Part shown: piece after piece, positions 32,890 to 40,976 of the stretch
Numbering within the stretch: position 1 is the first letter of the stretch
Layout: the number at the start of each line of letters is the position of its first letter
Origin: Lachnospiraceae bacterium
GTDB lineage: Bacteria > Bacillota > Clostridia > Lachnospirales > Lachnospiraceae
Reading direction: 5' to 3'
Assembly: GCA_015056975.1 (NCBI GenBank)
Contig: SVFG01000009.1
Span: 1-48,555, forward strand
Length of the DNA stretch: 48,555 bases
Translations under genes and position numbers: made by a program
The notes under the pieces: generated by a model
Told to the model about the DNA's origin: nothing
What the model saw: only the letters and a program-made list of their open reading frames with translations
Database searches by the model: none

Positions 32890-33903
32890 TTACTCTTCTG
32901 CCCAGGGAACATCATTTACTTCATGCTTTCTGTCACGAAGCATCAAATCCTTCACAGCCGCAGCAGGATTTTTATCCTCAAACAGTACCGCATTTACCTG
33001 TTCAATAATTGGTAGCTGGATATTATACTTCTTGGCAAGCCCCATAGCTGCTTTCGCGGAATAAACACCCTCAACAACCATCTGCACTTCTTCCATTGCT
33101 TCCTTGTAGATCTTTCCCTGTCCGATTAGAATACCTGCTCTTCTGTTTCTGGAATGCATACTTGCACAGGTCACAATCAAATCGCCGATACCTGTAAGTC
33201 CACAGAAGGTTTCAAACTGTCCGCCCATAGCGGTGCCCAGTCTTGCAATCTCAGTAATACCTCTGGTAATTAAGGCTGCTTTTGTGTTGTCACCATAGCC
33301 AAGTCCGTCTGCAATTCCGGCAGCCAGCGCAACAACATTCTTAAGAGAGCCGCCAAGCTCAATACCCAGAATATCGGGACTGATATAGACACGGAATACC
33401 TCATTCATAAATAGACTCTGAATAAACTCAGCAGTTTTCTTGCTCTTTGCACCTACTACGATTGTGGTAGGAATGCCTCTTCCAACTTCTTCCGCATGGG
33501 AGGGACCTGATAATACAGCCACATCCGCCTGAGGAATCTCCTGCTCAATAATTTCAGAAAGAGTCATCAGAGTGCTTTCTTCAATACCCTTTGACACATT
33601 TACAATTTTCTGTCTGTCAGCCACAAGCTTGCTGATACGGTTCGCAGTCTTTCTGGTATAGGCACTTGCCACAGCCATGACAAGAAGCTCCTTACCCTCT
33701 ATCGCTTCTTTATCATCTGTGGTAAATACCATGTCATCCGGCAAAATAACACCGGGTAACATCTTGTGCTCATGATTATTACGGAGCATTTTAATTTCCT
33801 GCTCAAGCGCAGACCACACCGTCACCTGATGACCGTTTTTATGTAACAGTACTGCGAGGGCTATGCCCCAGCTTCCGCCGCCTAAAACACTAACTTTAGC
33901 CAT
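32890..33903 (-). CDS. gpsA: Glycerol-3-phosphate dehydrogenase (NAD(P)+)
   Basis: 337 residues. N-terminal dinucleotide-binding GGGSWG (8-13), later GPSHAEEV, and the catalytic lysine region ELGGSLKNVVALAAG, then GLTGIGDLIVTC. It reduces dihydroxyacetone phosphate to sn-glycerol-3-phosphate, the starting point of phospholipid synthesis. The start at 33903 has GGAGAG upstream. It overlaps plsY by eight bases, the enzyme that uses its product, so this is a functional pair. Confidence 0.96.
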   Translation of the reverse strand: MAKVSVLGGGSWGIALAVLLHKNGHQVTVWSALEQEIKMLRNNHEHKMLPGVILPDDMVFTTDDKEAIEGKELLVMAVASAYTRKTANRISKLVADRQKIVNVSKGIEESTLMTLSEIIEQEIPQADVAVLSGPSHAEEVGRGIPTTIVVGAKSKKTAEFIQSLFMNEVFRVYISPDILGIELGGSLKNVVALAAGIADGLGYGDNTKAALITRGITEIARLGTAMGGQFETFCGLTGIGDLIVTCASMHSRNRRAGILIGQGKIYKEAMEEVQMVVEGVYSAKAAMGLAKKYNIQLPIIEQVNAVLFEDKNPAAAVKDLMLRDRKHEVNDVPWAEE

Positions 33904-34567
33904 TATTCTCTCCATCCTGTACTTTATTCTTCTTGGATAAATAGGTCTTTCTCTCCGTACCGGAAAGCAGTCTCTTAATATTTGCCCAATGCTTTACATA
34001 CGCCATAATGGCAAGAAAAGCCGTAATTGCATACATTTCAATCAGATGAGCCTGACTCATGCCCTCGAAAAAGCCGGTCTGACCGCAAATCACCATCTGA
34101 ATCATAAAGCCTGCATATACCAGCAGTGAACCCAAGGAAACATAGTGTGTGATAAAAAATGCACCGAAGAACAAAATCACACCGGTAATAATAAAATATG
34201 GATGGAAGGAAAGAATCAAACCAGCTGTTGCCGCAATACCCTTTCCACCCTTAAAGCCCATATAGAAGGGGAAATTATGTCCCAAAATCGCACCGGTAGC
34301 TGCATAAATGCAGAGCAGATATACCATCTCAGGATGGCTCTGTCCAAATACCACTTTTGTAATAATAACGGGAATCATACATTTTAAGCAGTCTCCCAAA
34401 AGTACAATCAGACCTGCCTTTGTGCCAAGCACACGAAGGGCGTTTGTGGTACCGGAATTTCCGCTACCATGCTGTCTGATATCAATCCCCTTTGCCTTAC
34501 CATAAAAATATGCAGTCTGGAACAATCCAAACACATGCCCCATTACCAAACAAATGATACGTTCCAT
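33896..34567 (-). CDS. plsY: Glycerol-3-phosphate acyltransferase PlsY
   Basis: 223 residues with about five membrane helices and the PlsY motifs HGSGNSGTTNALRVLG (around 33-48), GHNFPFYMGFKGGKG and a third near the C-terminus. It transfers an acyl group from acyl phosphate to glycerol-3-phosphate in the cytoplasmic membrane. It follows der by one base and overlaps gpsA, so the membrane-lipid and ribosome genes share a transcript. Confidence 0.95.
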   Translation of the reverse strand: MERIICLVMGHVFGLFQTAYFYGKAKGIDIRQHGSGNSGTTNALRVLGTKAGLIVLLGDCLKCMIPVIITKVVFGQSHPEMVYLLCIYAATGAILGHNFPFYMGFKGGKGIAATAGLILSFHPYFIITGVILFFGAFFITHYVSLGSLLVYAGFMIQMVICGQTGFFEGMSQAHLIEMYAITAFLAIMAYVKHWANIKRLLSGTERKTYLSKKNKVQDGENNG

Positions 34568-34568
34568 T

Positions 34569-35906
34569 TTATTCTTTATCCTTTCGTTCCCTAATGATAA
34601 ACTTCAGAGGCGTACCCTTAAATCCAAAGGTTTCACGGATCTGATTCTCAATATATCTCGTGTAAGAGAAATGCATAAGCTCTTTATCATTTACAAAGAT
34701 AACAAAGGTGGGCGGCTTTACCGCAACCTGCGTAATATAATACAGTCGCAGACGCTTACCCTTATCGGAAGGGGGCTGCTGCATTGCTACCGCTTCCGCC
34801 ATAATCTCGTTTAATACACCTGTGGAAACTCTCATAGCATGGTTTTCACTTACCATATCGATGGTCTCAAAAAGCTTGGGTAAACGCTGGCCTGTCTTTG
34901 CAGAAACAAACAAAAGCTCCGCATAAGGCATGTAGGATAAGGTGTTTCTCACCTTTTCCGTAAAGCGGTAAATGGTCTTATCATCCTTTTCCAGGGCATC
35001 CCACTTATTTACAACGATAATTACGGCCTTGCCTCTGTCATGGGCAATTCCGGCAATCTTGGCATCCTGCTCTGTGACACCTTCCACCGCATCGATTACC
35101 AGCACTACAACTTCTGCACGCTCCACCGCACTGACAGTACGCACAATCATATAGCGCTCTAAGTCTTCTTTAATCTTATTCTTGCGTCGAAGACCTGCCG
35201 TATCAATGAATACATATTCCTTGCCATTATAAGTAATTTCCGTATCTACCGCATCTCTTGTAGTTCCTGCGATATCAGACACAATCAGTCTGTCCTCACC
35301 TAAAAGCTTGTTAATCAGAGAGGACTTACCTACATTGGGCTTTCCTACAATTGCTACACGGGGACGCTCATCCTCTTCCTCATCCACAGCACTCTTATCA
35401 AAATGAGAGGTAACTTCCTCCAGCATATCACCAAGTCCCAATCTGTTTACCGCAGAAATGGGATGAGGATCGCCGATGCCCAGATTATAAAACTCGTAGA
35501 CATCTGCCATATACTTTTCAAAGCTGTCCACCTTATTTACCACAAGCACAACCGGCTTCTGTGATCGGCGCAGCATATCTGCCACCTTGGAATCCGCATC
35601 CACAAGGCCCTGCTTCACATCTACAAGGAAAATGATAACATCTGCGGTCTCCATGGCAATCTCTGCCTGAGTACGCATCTGAGACAAAATAATGTCCTTG
35701 CTGTCAGGCTCAATACCGCCGGTATCAATCAGAGTAAAGGTGGTATCCAACCAGGTAATATCCGTATAAATACGGTCTCTGGTAATACCCGGTGTATCTT
35801 TTACAATTGATATATTTTCACCTGCCAATGCATTAAACAGTGTGGATTTACCCACATTGGGTCTTCCCACTACTGCAACGATAGGCTTGGATTTCTTCTT
35901 TGCCAT
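34569..35906 (-). CDS. der: Ribosome biogenesis GTPase Der (EngA)
   Basis: 445 residues with two tandem G domains: GRPNVGKST near residue 14 and GKPNVGKSS near 190. Each has DTPG/DTAG and NKxD motifs (VVNKVD, VVNKWD). A C-terminal KH-like domain follows. Der is needed for assembly of the 50S ribosomal subunit. AGGAGG precedes the start. It lies in the clostridial arrangement DUF512-der-plsY-gpsA. Confidence 0.97.
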   Translation of the reverse strand: MAKKKSKPIVAVVGRPNVGKSTLFNALAGENISIVKDTPGITRDRIYTDITWLDTTFTLIDTGGIEPDSKDIILSQMRTQAEIAMETADVIIFLVDVKQGLVDADSKVADMLRRSQKPVVLVVNKVDSFEKYMADVYEFYNLGIGDPHPISAVNRLGLGDMLEEVTSHFDKSAVDEEEDERPRVAIVGKPNVGKSSLINKLLGEDRLIVSDIAGTTRDAVDTEITYNGKEYVFIDTAGLRRKNKIKEDLERYMIVRTVSAVERAEVVVLVIDAVEGVTEQDAKIAGIAHDRGKAVIIVVNKWDALEKDDKTIYRFTEKVRNTLSYMPYAELLFVSAKTGQRLPKLFETIDMVSENHAMRVSTGVLNEIMAEAVAMQQPPSDKGKRLRLYYITQVAVKPPTFVIFVNDKELMHFSYTRYIENQIRETFGFKGTPLKFIIRERKDKE

Positions 35907-35920
35907 AATTTCCTCCTGTT

Positions 35921-37252
35921 TTAAGGCTTACATATAATTCCATCAATAAAGTCACATCCGCTTGATTTTACAATATTAATGGGAACTTGTAAAGCTTTTT
36001 CAAGCTCCGGAAGCCGTAAATCGTCCAAAAAAACATCCTCACCGCTTCTTAATACATTCTGCGGTAACAATAGTCGTTCTCCAAGCTCTTTCCCCATCAG
36101 TTGGTCACGGATATCCTGACCGGTCAAAAGCCCTGAAACCGTAATATGCTCACCAAAGAAATCATTTCTGATAGCATATAAATGAATCTTTACATTCGGA
36201 TAAGCCTCCATGATTTCTTCCGTCATTTGCTTAATATAGGGATATGCCAAAAGTCCGGTTGCCATGGAAAGCTCCTTTTTGATGCTCATGTTGGGGAAAC
36301 CTTCCTTTTTCTTGCGCTCGGCCATCGACTCTGCAAATTCATTAAGCATCAGCCTTATCATGCCCACACCGTTTTCCAGCTGTAAATATCCGTCGTAACG
36401 CTCCTCCTCCGGCATTTCCTGTTCGGCAAGGATATACCATTCATCGCTTGCATGCACAAAATGAATACCGAACTTCTCAAAGCATTCCTTCTGAAAGCTG
36501 TGAATAATATCAAGGGTCTTAACAGCATCCTCCTTGGTAAAGGGCTCCAAGGGATACAATCCCTCTCTGTACTTGGAAAGTCCCACAGGCACAACGGACA
36601 CACTCTCCAGATTGGGGATATACTTCATCAGCTCACGCAGGGAAAAAATCAGTTCCTCCCCATCATTTACGCCCTTGCACAGCACGATTTGACCGTTCAT
36701 GATAATACCGGCTTCATTTAACACATCCACCTTTTTCAGCGCTTCTCCCGCAAAACGGTTGTTTAGCATCTTGCAACGAAGTTCGGGATTCATGGTCTGA
36801 AAAGAAATGTTAATGGGGGATAAATGATATCTGCAAATCCTGTCAATATCATGGTCGGACATATTAGTGAGTGTCACATAATTGCCCTGCAAAAAGGAAA
36901 GTCTGGAATCATCATCCTTAAAATACAAGGTCTCCCGCATGCCTTTGGGCATCTGGTCGATAAAGCAAAAGATACATTTATTGTGACAATGACGGTATTC
37001 GTCCATGAGACCGCTTTCAAACTCAATACCCAGGTCCTCATCCATATCCTTGTCAACTTCCAAAAGCCACTGCTCTCCGTCCTGCTTCTCAATGAGCACT
37101 TCGATATAGGTATCCTGTACCAAAAACTGATAGTCGAAGACATCCTCGATTTCGGTGTTGTCTATGGCTAATATTTTATCTCCGGGTTCGATTTCCAGTT
37201 CCTCTGCAATACTGCCCGGAAGGACTGTTTTAATGATGTGATGTTTCTTCAT
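35921..37252 (-). CDS. DUF512-family radical SAM-like protein with PDZ domain
   Basis: 443 residues. An N-terminal PDZ-like segment ([20 protein letters not shown]) is followed by a radical SAM cluster [16 protein letters not shown] (CxxxCxxC) and a C-terminal DUF512 domain ([22 protein letters not shown]-like). The family neighbours der in many Firmicutes and is of unknown function. The start overlaps the preceding membrane-protein gene by 23 bases and has GGAG seven bases upstream. Confidence 0.88.
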   Translation of the reverse strand: MKKHHIIKTVLPGSIAEELEIEPGDKILAIDNTEIEDVFDYQFLVQDTYIEVLIEKQDGEQWLLEVDKDMDEDLGIEFESGLMDEYRHCHNKCIFCFIDQMPKGMRETLYFKDDDSRLSFLQGNYVTLTNMSDHDIDRICRYHLSPINISFQTMNPELRCKMLNNRFAGEALKKVDVLNEAGIIMNGQIVLCKGVNDGEELIFSLRELMKYIPNLESVSVVPVGLSKYREGLYPLEPFTKEDAVKTLDIIHSFQKECFEKFGIHFVHASDEWYILAEQEMPEEERYDGYLQLENGVGMIRLMLNEFAESMAERKKKEGFPNMSIKKELSMATGLLAYPYIKQMTEEIMEAYPNVKIHLYAIRNDFFGEHITVSGLLTGQDIRDQLMGKELGERLLLPQNVLRSGEDVFLDDLRLPELEKALQVPINIVKSSGCDFIDGIICKP

Positions 37253-37736
37253 TATTATTCTCCATGGTCTCCTTACTAATTCGCTTCTCTACCACCATAC
37301 CAATTACAAAAACGATTATCATATAGATTTCACAAATCACATTCAAAGCAACAAAGGTTCTGGTTCCGACGTAATTGGGTTCCGTTTCAAATAGTCTTGC
37401 AATTCCGCCAAACAAATATCCGGGCACGGAGGCATTGTACATTTGAGAGAAGCCTGCCAAAAAAGCATTTCTGTTTTCACTGGTCACCAATAAAAACTGC
37501 CACAAATAAATCAGTAAAGATATGATTCCGGTTGCATTGCCAATCAATATAGCAGGGATAGTCTTGAAGGTGCTCTTTTCAAACTGTCTGCCCATCCAAA
37601 ACCAAAAGGCTGTAGTCGCTACTGTCAGTACATAGAAAAATATCTCTCCCAATACAGGAACCCGTAATAAGGAGTTTACAAGGTATCCTGTCAGTATCGG
37701 AATAAAGGTCCATAAGATTAATGTGCTTTTTTTCAT
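37230..37736 (-). CDS. Hypothetical four-helix membrane protein
   Basis: 168 residues with about four membrane segments (residues 7-25, 31-50, 60-82, 127-147) and a charged C-terminus ending EETSHH. I recognise no family. It starts after a promoter divergent from prs and overlaps the DUF512 gene by 23 bases, so it leads the DUF512-der-plsY-gpsA operon. A membrane sensor or transporter subunit cannot be told apart. Confidence 0.72.
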   Translation of the reverse strand: MKKSTLILWTFIPILTGYLVNSLLRVPVLGEIFFYVLTVATTAFWFWMGRQFEKSTFKTIPAILIGNATGIISLLIYLWQFLLVTSENRNAFLAGFSQMYNASVPGYLFGGIARLFETEPNYVGTRTFVALNVICEIYMIIVFVIGMVVEKRISKETMENNNEETSHH

Positions 37737-37766
37737 AACTCGCCATCCTTTTCATTTTCTCCTATA

Positions 37767-37795
37767 ATTGTACTAGAAATTCCTTGACGTGTCAC
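37767..37795 (-). promoter_or_regulatory. Promoter of the DUF512-der operon
   Basis: GTGACA (37795-37790), 17-base spacer, TACAAT (37772-37767) on the minus strand. It interleaves with the prs promoter on the other strand. Confidence 0.68.
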
Positions 37796-37812
37796 TAGCA
37801 TAATGATATAAA
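37784..37812 (+). promoter_or_regulatory. Promoter of prs
   Basis: TTGACG (37784-37789), 17-base spacer, TATAAA (37807-37812). The -35 elements of this and the opposing promoter are side by side, so they may compete for polymerase. Confidence 0.75.
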
Positions 37813-37862
37813 TTAATTGTTACTTTAAGAAAAATGGGTCTAACCCAAATTGGAGGAAGCTC

Positions 37863-39062
37863 ATGCCTAATTTACAAGATATCGAAAATGCCATGCCTGT
37901 GGCGCCCTTAAAGATTGTTGCTCTCCCCTCTGCTGAGAGACTGGGGCGCAGGGTAAATGATTACATGGTAGGATTCCGTAAGAGTATACATAATGACAAG
38001 GTCAAAAATGACCCTGCATTTCACGGGTATATTGAAACGAACTATCTGGTGGATGTGAATGTGCCCCGCTTCGGCACCGGTGAAGCTAAGGCCACCTTTG
38101 CAGAGAGTGTCCGCGGTAAGGATTTATTCCTTCTTGTTGATGTGTGCAACCACAGCATTACTTATAAGATGAACGGTTATGAAAACCATATGTCTCCCGA
38201 TGACCACTATCAGGATTTAAAGCGTGTAATCGCTGCCTGCAGCGGTAAAGCTCGCCGCATCAATGTGATTATGCCCTTCCTTTACGAAGGACGTCAGCAC
38301 AAGAGAAGCGGCCGTGAATCCCTTGACTGTGCTTATGCACTGATGGAGCTTCGCGATATGGGTGTGAACAACTTCATCACCTTTGATGCCCATGACCCCA
38401 GAGTACAGAACTCTACTCCCTTAAGCGGTTTTGACAACTTCACTCCGCCCTACCAGTTTATCAAGGCACTTCTCAATTCCGAAGAGGATCTGCTGGTGGA
38501 TAAGGAGCACTTAATTGTCATCAGCCCTGATGAAGGTGCTCTTGACAGAGCCATTTACTTTGCCACCGTACTTGGAGTGGATACCGGTATGTTCTACAAA
38601 AGAAGAGACTACTCCACTATCGTAAACGGCAAGAACCCTATCGTTGCACATGAATTTTTGGGTGATAATATTGACGGTAAGGATATCATTATCATCGATG
38701 ATATGATTTCCTCCGGTGGAAGCATGATTGATACTGCTAAGCAGCTTAAGAAAATGAATGCACGTCGCGTATATATCTGCTGTACCTTCGGTCTCTTCAC
38801 GGAAGGACTTAAGGCATTTGATGAAGCTTATGAAAAGGGATACTTTGATAAAGTCGTCACCACAGACTTAACCTATCTACCTCCCGAGCTTCGCACTAAG
38901 CCTTACTTCATCGAAGCAGATATGAGTAAGTTTATCGCTTCCATTATTGATTTCATGAACCATGACGCATCCCTTACAAACGTTATGGCTACCACAGACA
39001 AAATACATAGTATTCTGGAGGCCTACAACAACCGCAGCAATATGGATGTGGAATTCGATTAA
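37863..39062 (+). CDS. prs: Ribose-phosphate pyrophosphokinase
   Basis: 399 residues, longer than the usual 310-320, with extra N-terminal and internal segments. The PRPP-binding loop reads IIDDMISSGGSM, and FDAHDPRVQN and the RRDY segment fit the synthetase. It makes PRPP from ribose-5-phosphate and ATP for nucleotide, His and Trp synthesis. I recall a long Prs variant in clostridia. GGAGG precedes the start. Monocistronic. Confidence 0.9.
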   Translation: MPNLQDIENAMPVAPLKIVALPSAERLGRRVNDYMVGFRKSIHNDKVKNDPAFHGYIETNYLVDVNVPRFGTGEAKATFAESVRGKDLFLLVDVCNHSITYKMNGYENHMSPDDHYQDLKRVIAACSGKARRINVIMPFLYEGRQHKRSGRESLDCAYALMELRDMGVNNFITFDAHDPRVQNSTPLSGFDNFTPPYQFIKALLNSEEDLLVDKEHLIVISPDEGALDRAIYFATVLGVDTGMFYKRRDYSTIVNGKNPIVAHEFLGDNIDGKDIIIIDDMISSGGSMIDTAKQLKKMNARRVYICCTFGLFTEGLKAFDEAYEKGYFDKVVTTDLTYLPPELRTKPYFIEADMSKFIASIIDFMNHDASLTNVMATTDKIHSILEAYNNRSNMDVEFD

Positions 39063-39080
39063 ATTATTTCATTAAAATAT

Positions 39081-39128
39081 AAGGATAATGTCTCACCGTT
39101 TCATACGAACAGACATTATCCTTTATTA
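39081..39128. terminator. Bidirectional terminator between prs and the Gx transporter
   Basis: Perfect 13-bp stem AAGGATAATGTCT (39081-39093) with 39111-39123, 17-base loop and T-rich tail. The 3' arm overlaps the stop codon of the opposing gene at 39116. Confidence 0.85.
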
Positions 39129-39607
39129 TTTATTAAATATACACTTACTCTCTGACCCACAAGACCAATTAATCCTCCGGTTAATAAGCCGGCAATCAAA
39201 AGTACCGGCAGATAATAAAACACCGCCGTACTCTCCACCACACAGGCAGCCACAAGAACTTGTCCTACATTGTGGAATACGCCCCCCGCCATACTGATAC
39301 CTATCTGCGAAAATCCTTTCATCCGTATAAGCAGACACATCACAGCAAAGCTACATAATCCTCCTGCCAGACTGTAAAGCAGGGATGACATATTTCCAAA
39401 CATAAAGGAAACCAACAAAATGCGTGCCAACAATACTCCCAGCACCTGCAGCTTGGGAAGCATAAAAATCCCCACAACTATCACCAAATTGGCAAGTCCC
39501 AGCTTTATCCCCGGTACACCAAAAGACAACGGAATCAGAAGCTCCACATAGCTGAATATGATACCAAGCGAAACCAGCATTGCCGAATATGCAATTTTTT
39601 TTGTCAT
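39116..39607 (-). CDS. Gx transporter family membrane protein (heptaprenyl diphosphate synthase component I-like)
   Basis: 163 residues with about five membrane helices and Gly-rich loops (GVPGIKLGLANLVI, AGGLCSFAVM, GGVFHNVGQ). The family is annotated as Gx transporter or HepS component I and resembles ECF-transporter substrate subunits. It lies after the NusG_II gene and ApbE in one direction. Start at 39607 follows GGAGG. A role in flavin or quinone supply is inference from context. Confidence 0.8.
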   Translation of the reverse strand: MTKKIAYSAMLVSLGIIFSYVELLIPLSFGVPGIKLGLANLVIVVGIFMLPKLQVLGVLLARILLVSFMFGNMSSLLYSLAGGLCSFAVMCLLIRMKGFSQIGISMAGGVFHNVGQVLVAACVVESTAVFYYLPVLLIAGLLTGGLIGLVGQRVSVYLINNKG

Positions 39608-39644
39608 AATAAGCACCTCCGTGCCGTTTTATCAAAAAATGTAT

Positions 39645-40010
39645 TTACTCTGAAACGCCATCTATCGTATCGTTCTTTTCTGCACTGATTATTTCCACAA
39701 CCAGCTTATGTGGCAGACAGACAATGGTCTCATTTGTTTCAGATATGGGCTTATGTTCCACACAATATCGGTCCGGACAATCAGCTTTATCCATATATGC
39801 AAGCCCCTCTTTAATAATCAGTTTATTATAACCGTAATGATTTCGAATTTCTATCTCATCATCCTTGTACAGGGAATAAGTCCCATAAACTTCCCCATCA
39901 ATTTGTATTCTGACCATCTCACCCGGTTTGTTAAATCCCCTCATAAAGAAAGCAATTATTAGTGCCGCACCCACAAATATCAGTGCCATCTGCACATCCC
40001 TTTTTTTCAT
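39645..40010 (-). CDS. NusG domain II-containing membrane-anchored protein
   Basis: 121 residues: a short cytoplasmic tail, one membrane helix (MALIFVGAALIIAFFM), then a beta-rich outside domain with DGEVYGTYSLYKDDEIEI and ADCPDRYC, ending in LPHKLVVEI. This matches the NusG_II family, not the transcription factor NusG itself. The paired cysteines in DCPDRYC could bind metal or form a disulfide. It follows ApbE by nine bases. Confidence 0.85.
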   Translation of the reverse strand: MKKRDVQMALIFVGAALIIAFFMRGFNKPGEMVRIQIDGEVYGTYSLYKDDEIEIRNHYGYNKLIIKEGLAYMDKADCPDRYCVEHKPISETNETIVCLPHKLVVEIISAEKNDTIDGVSE

Positions 40011-40019
40011 AGAAATCCC

Positions 40020-40976
40020 CTATCTTTTCACTACCTCATATTCCATTGCTGCTAAGTAAGAATCTGCAATCCCCTCAGACACATACAATTCGCCTTTATT
40101 ATCATATAGTACAAAGTCAAAATCATCTGCATATTTACGCCAAAACGCTATAGCGTTATCCTTACCCATCACAAAAAGTGCAGTGGATAAGGCATCCGCC
40201 AATGTGGCATCACTACTTACTATCGTCACGGAAACAAGACCGCTTTCAGCAGGATATCCGGTCTTTGGATTTATGATATGATGATAGCTCTTTCCGTCTG
40301 CCTCAAAGCACCTCTCATATCCGCCGGAAGTAATCACCGCCTTATCGCAAACTGAAAGCACACCCAGATTCTCCATAGACGCATCAGGGCTCTTTATAGC
40401 CACCTTCCAGCTGCTTCCGTCCGACTTTTTACCGATTGTCATCACGTTACCGCCCAGATTCAGTATGGCACTCTTTACACCGCACTCACGCATCAGCTTT
40501 GCCACTTTATCTGAAGCGTAGCCCTTTGCTATACCACCGAAATCATATCGCAAATCTGTATTTTTATTTTGAAGCAGATTCTGTATTTCGTCCTCCGTCG
40601 GCACCCGGTAATTCTTATCCGGAAATCCCCATGCTTTCACTAATGGATATATGGTGATATCAAAAGCCCCCTCTGTCATATCCTTAAGTTCCATGGAGCG
40701 CTTAAGCAGGTATTCTCCGTCACATGTCAAGGCCACACCGCTGTCCGTATTGATGACAGAAGCTGCCAGCTCATCCTCAAGCCGCTTTATCTCCTCTACA
40801 GCCTTTTGTATCGCCTCATCACCATATCTTCCGTATGCAGTAATCTGCATATAGGTATCCATGGCAAACACTTCCGTTTTGTGCTTTTTCTTACCTTCAC
40901 TTAATAAGAACAATACTGCCAAACTAGCTGTCAGAACGATTGCTGCCGCTATCAGGCTCTTCCGGGTTGGTTTCAT
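40020..40976 (-). CDS. apbE: FAD:protein FMN transferase ApbE
   Basis: About 318 residues. A signal-anchor helix (SLIAAAIVLTASLAVLFLLS) is followed by the ApbE domain: MDTYMQITAYG, DFGGIAKGYASDK, NLGGNVMTIG, HHIINPKTGYPAE and SSDATLADALSTA. It transfers FMN from FAD onto Thr of extracellular or membrane proteins (for example RnfG). The start at 40976 lies inside the 3' end of the histidine kinase gene (53-base overlap). It is the first of ApbE-NusG_II-Gx. The flavinylated target is not in the window. Confidence 0.93.
   Translation of the reverse strand: MKPTRKSLIAAAIVLTASLAVLFLLSEGKKKHKTEVFAMDTYMQITAYGRYGDEAIQKAVEEIKRLEDELAASVINTDSGVALTCDGEYLLKRSMELKDMTEGAFDITIYPLVKAWGFPDKNYRVPTEDEIQNLLQNKNTDLRYDFGGIAKGYASDKVAKLMRECGVKSAILNLGGNVMTIGKKSDGSSWKVAIKSPDASMENLGVLSVCDKAVITSGGYERCFEADGKSYHHIINPKTGYPAESGLVSVTIVSSDATLADALSTALFVMGKDNAIAFWRKYADDFDFVLYDNKGELYVSEGIADSYLAAMEYEVVKR

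Noticed and set aside
39126..39635. Alternative minus-strand frames inside the Gx transporter gene (70 and 94 residues)
   Set aside because: Shifted-frame shadows of the membrane protein; the Gx frame has the ribosome site and conserved family sequence.
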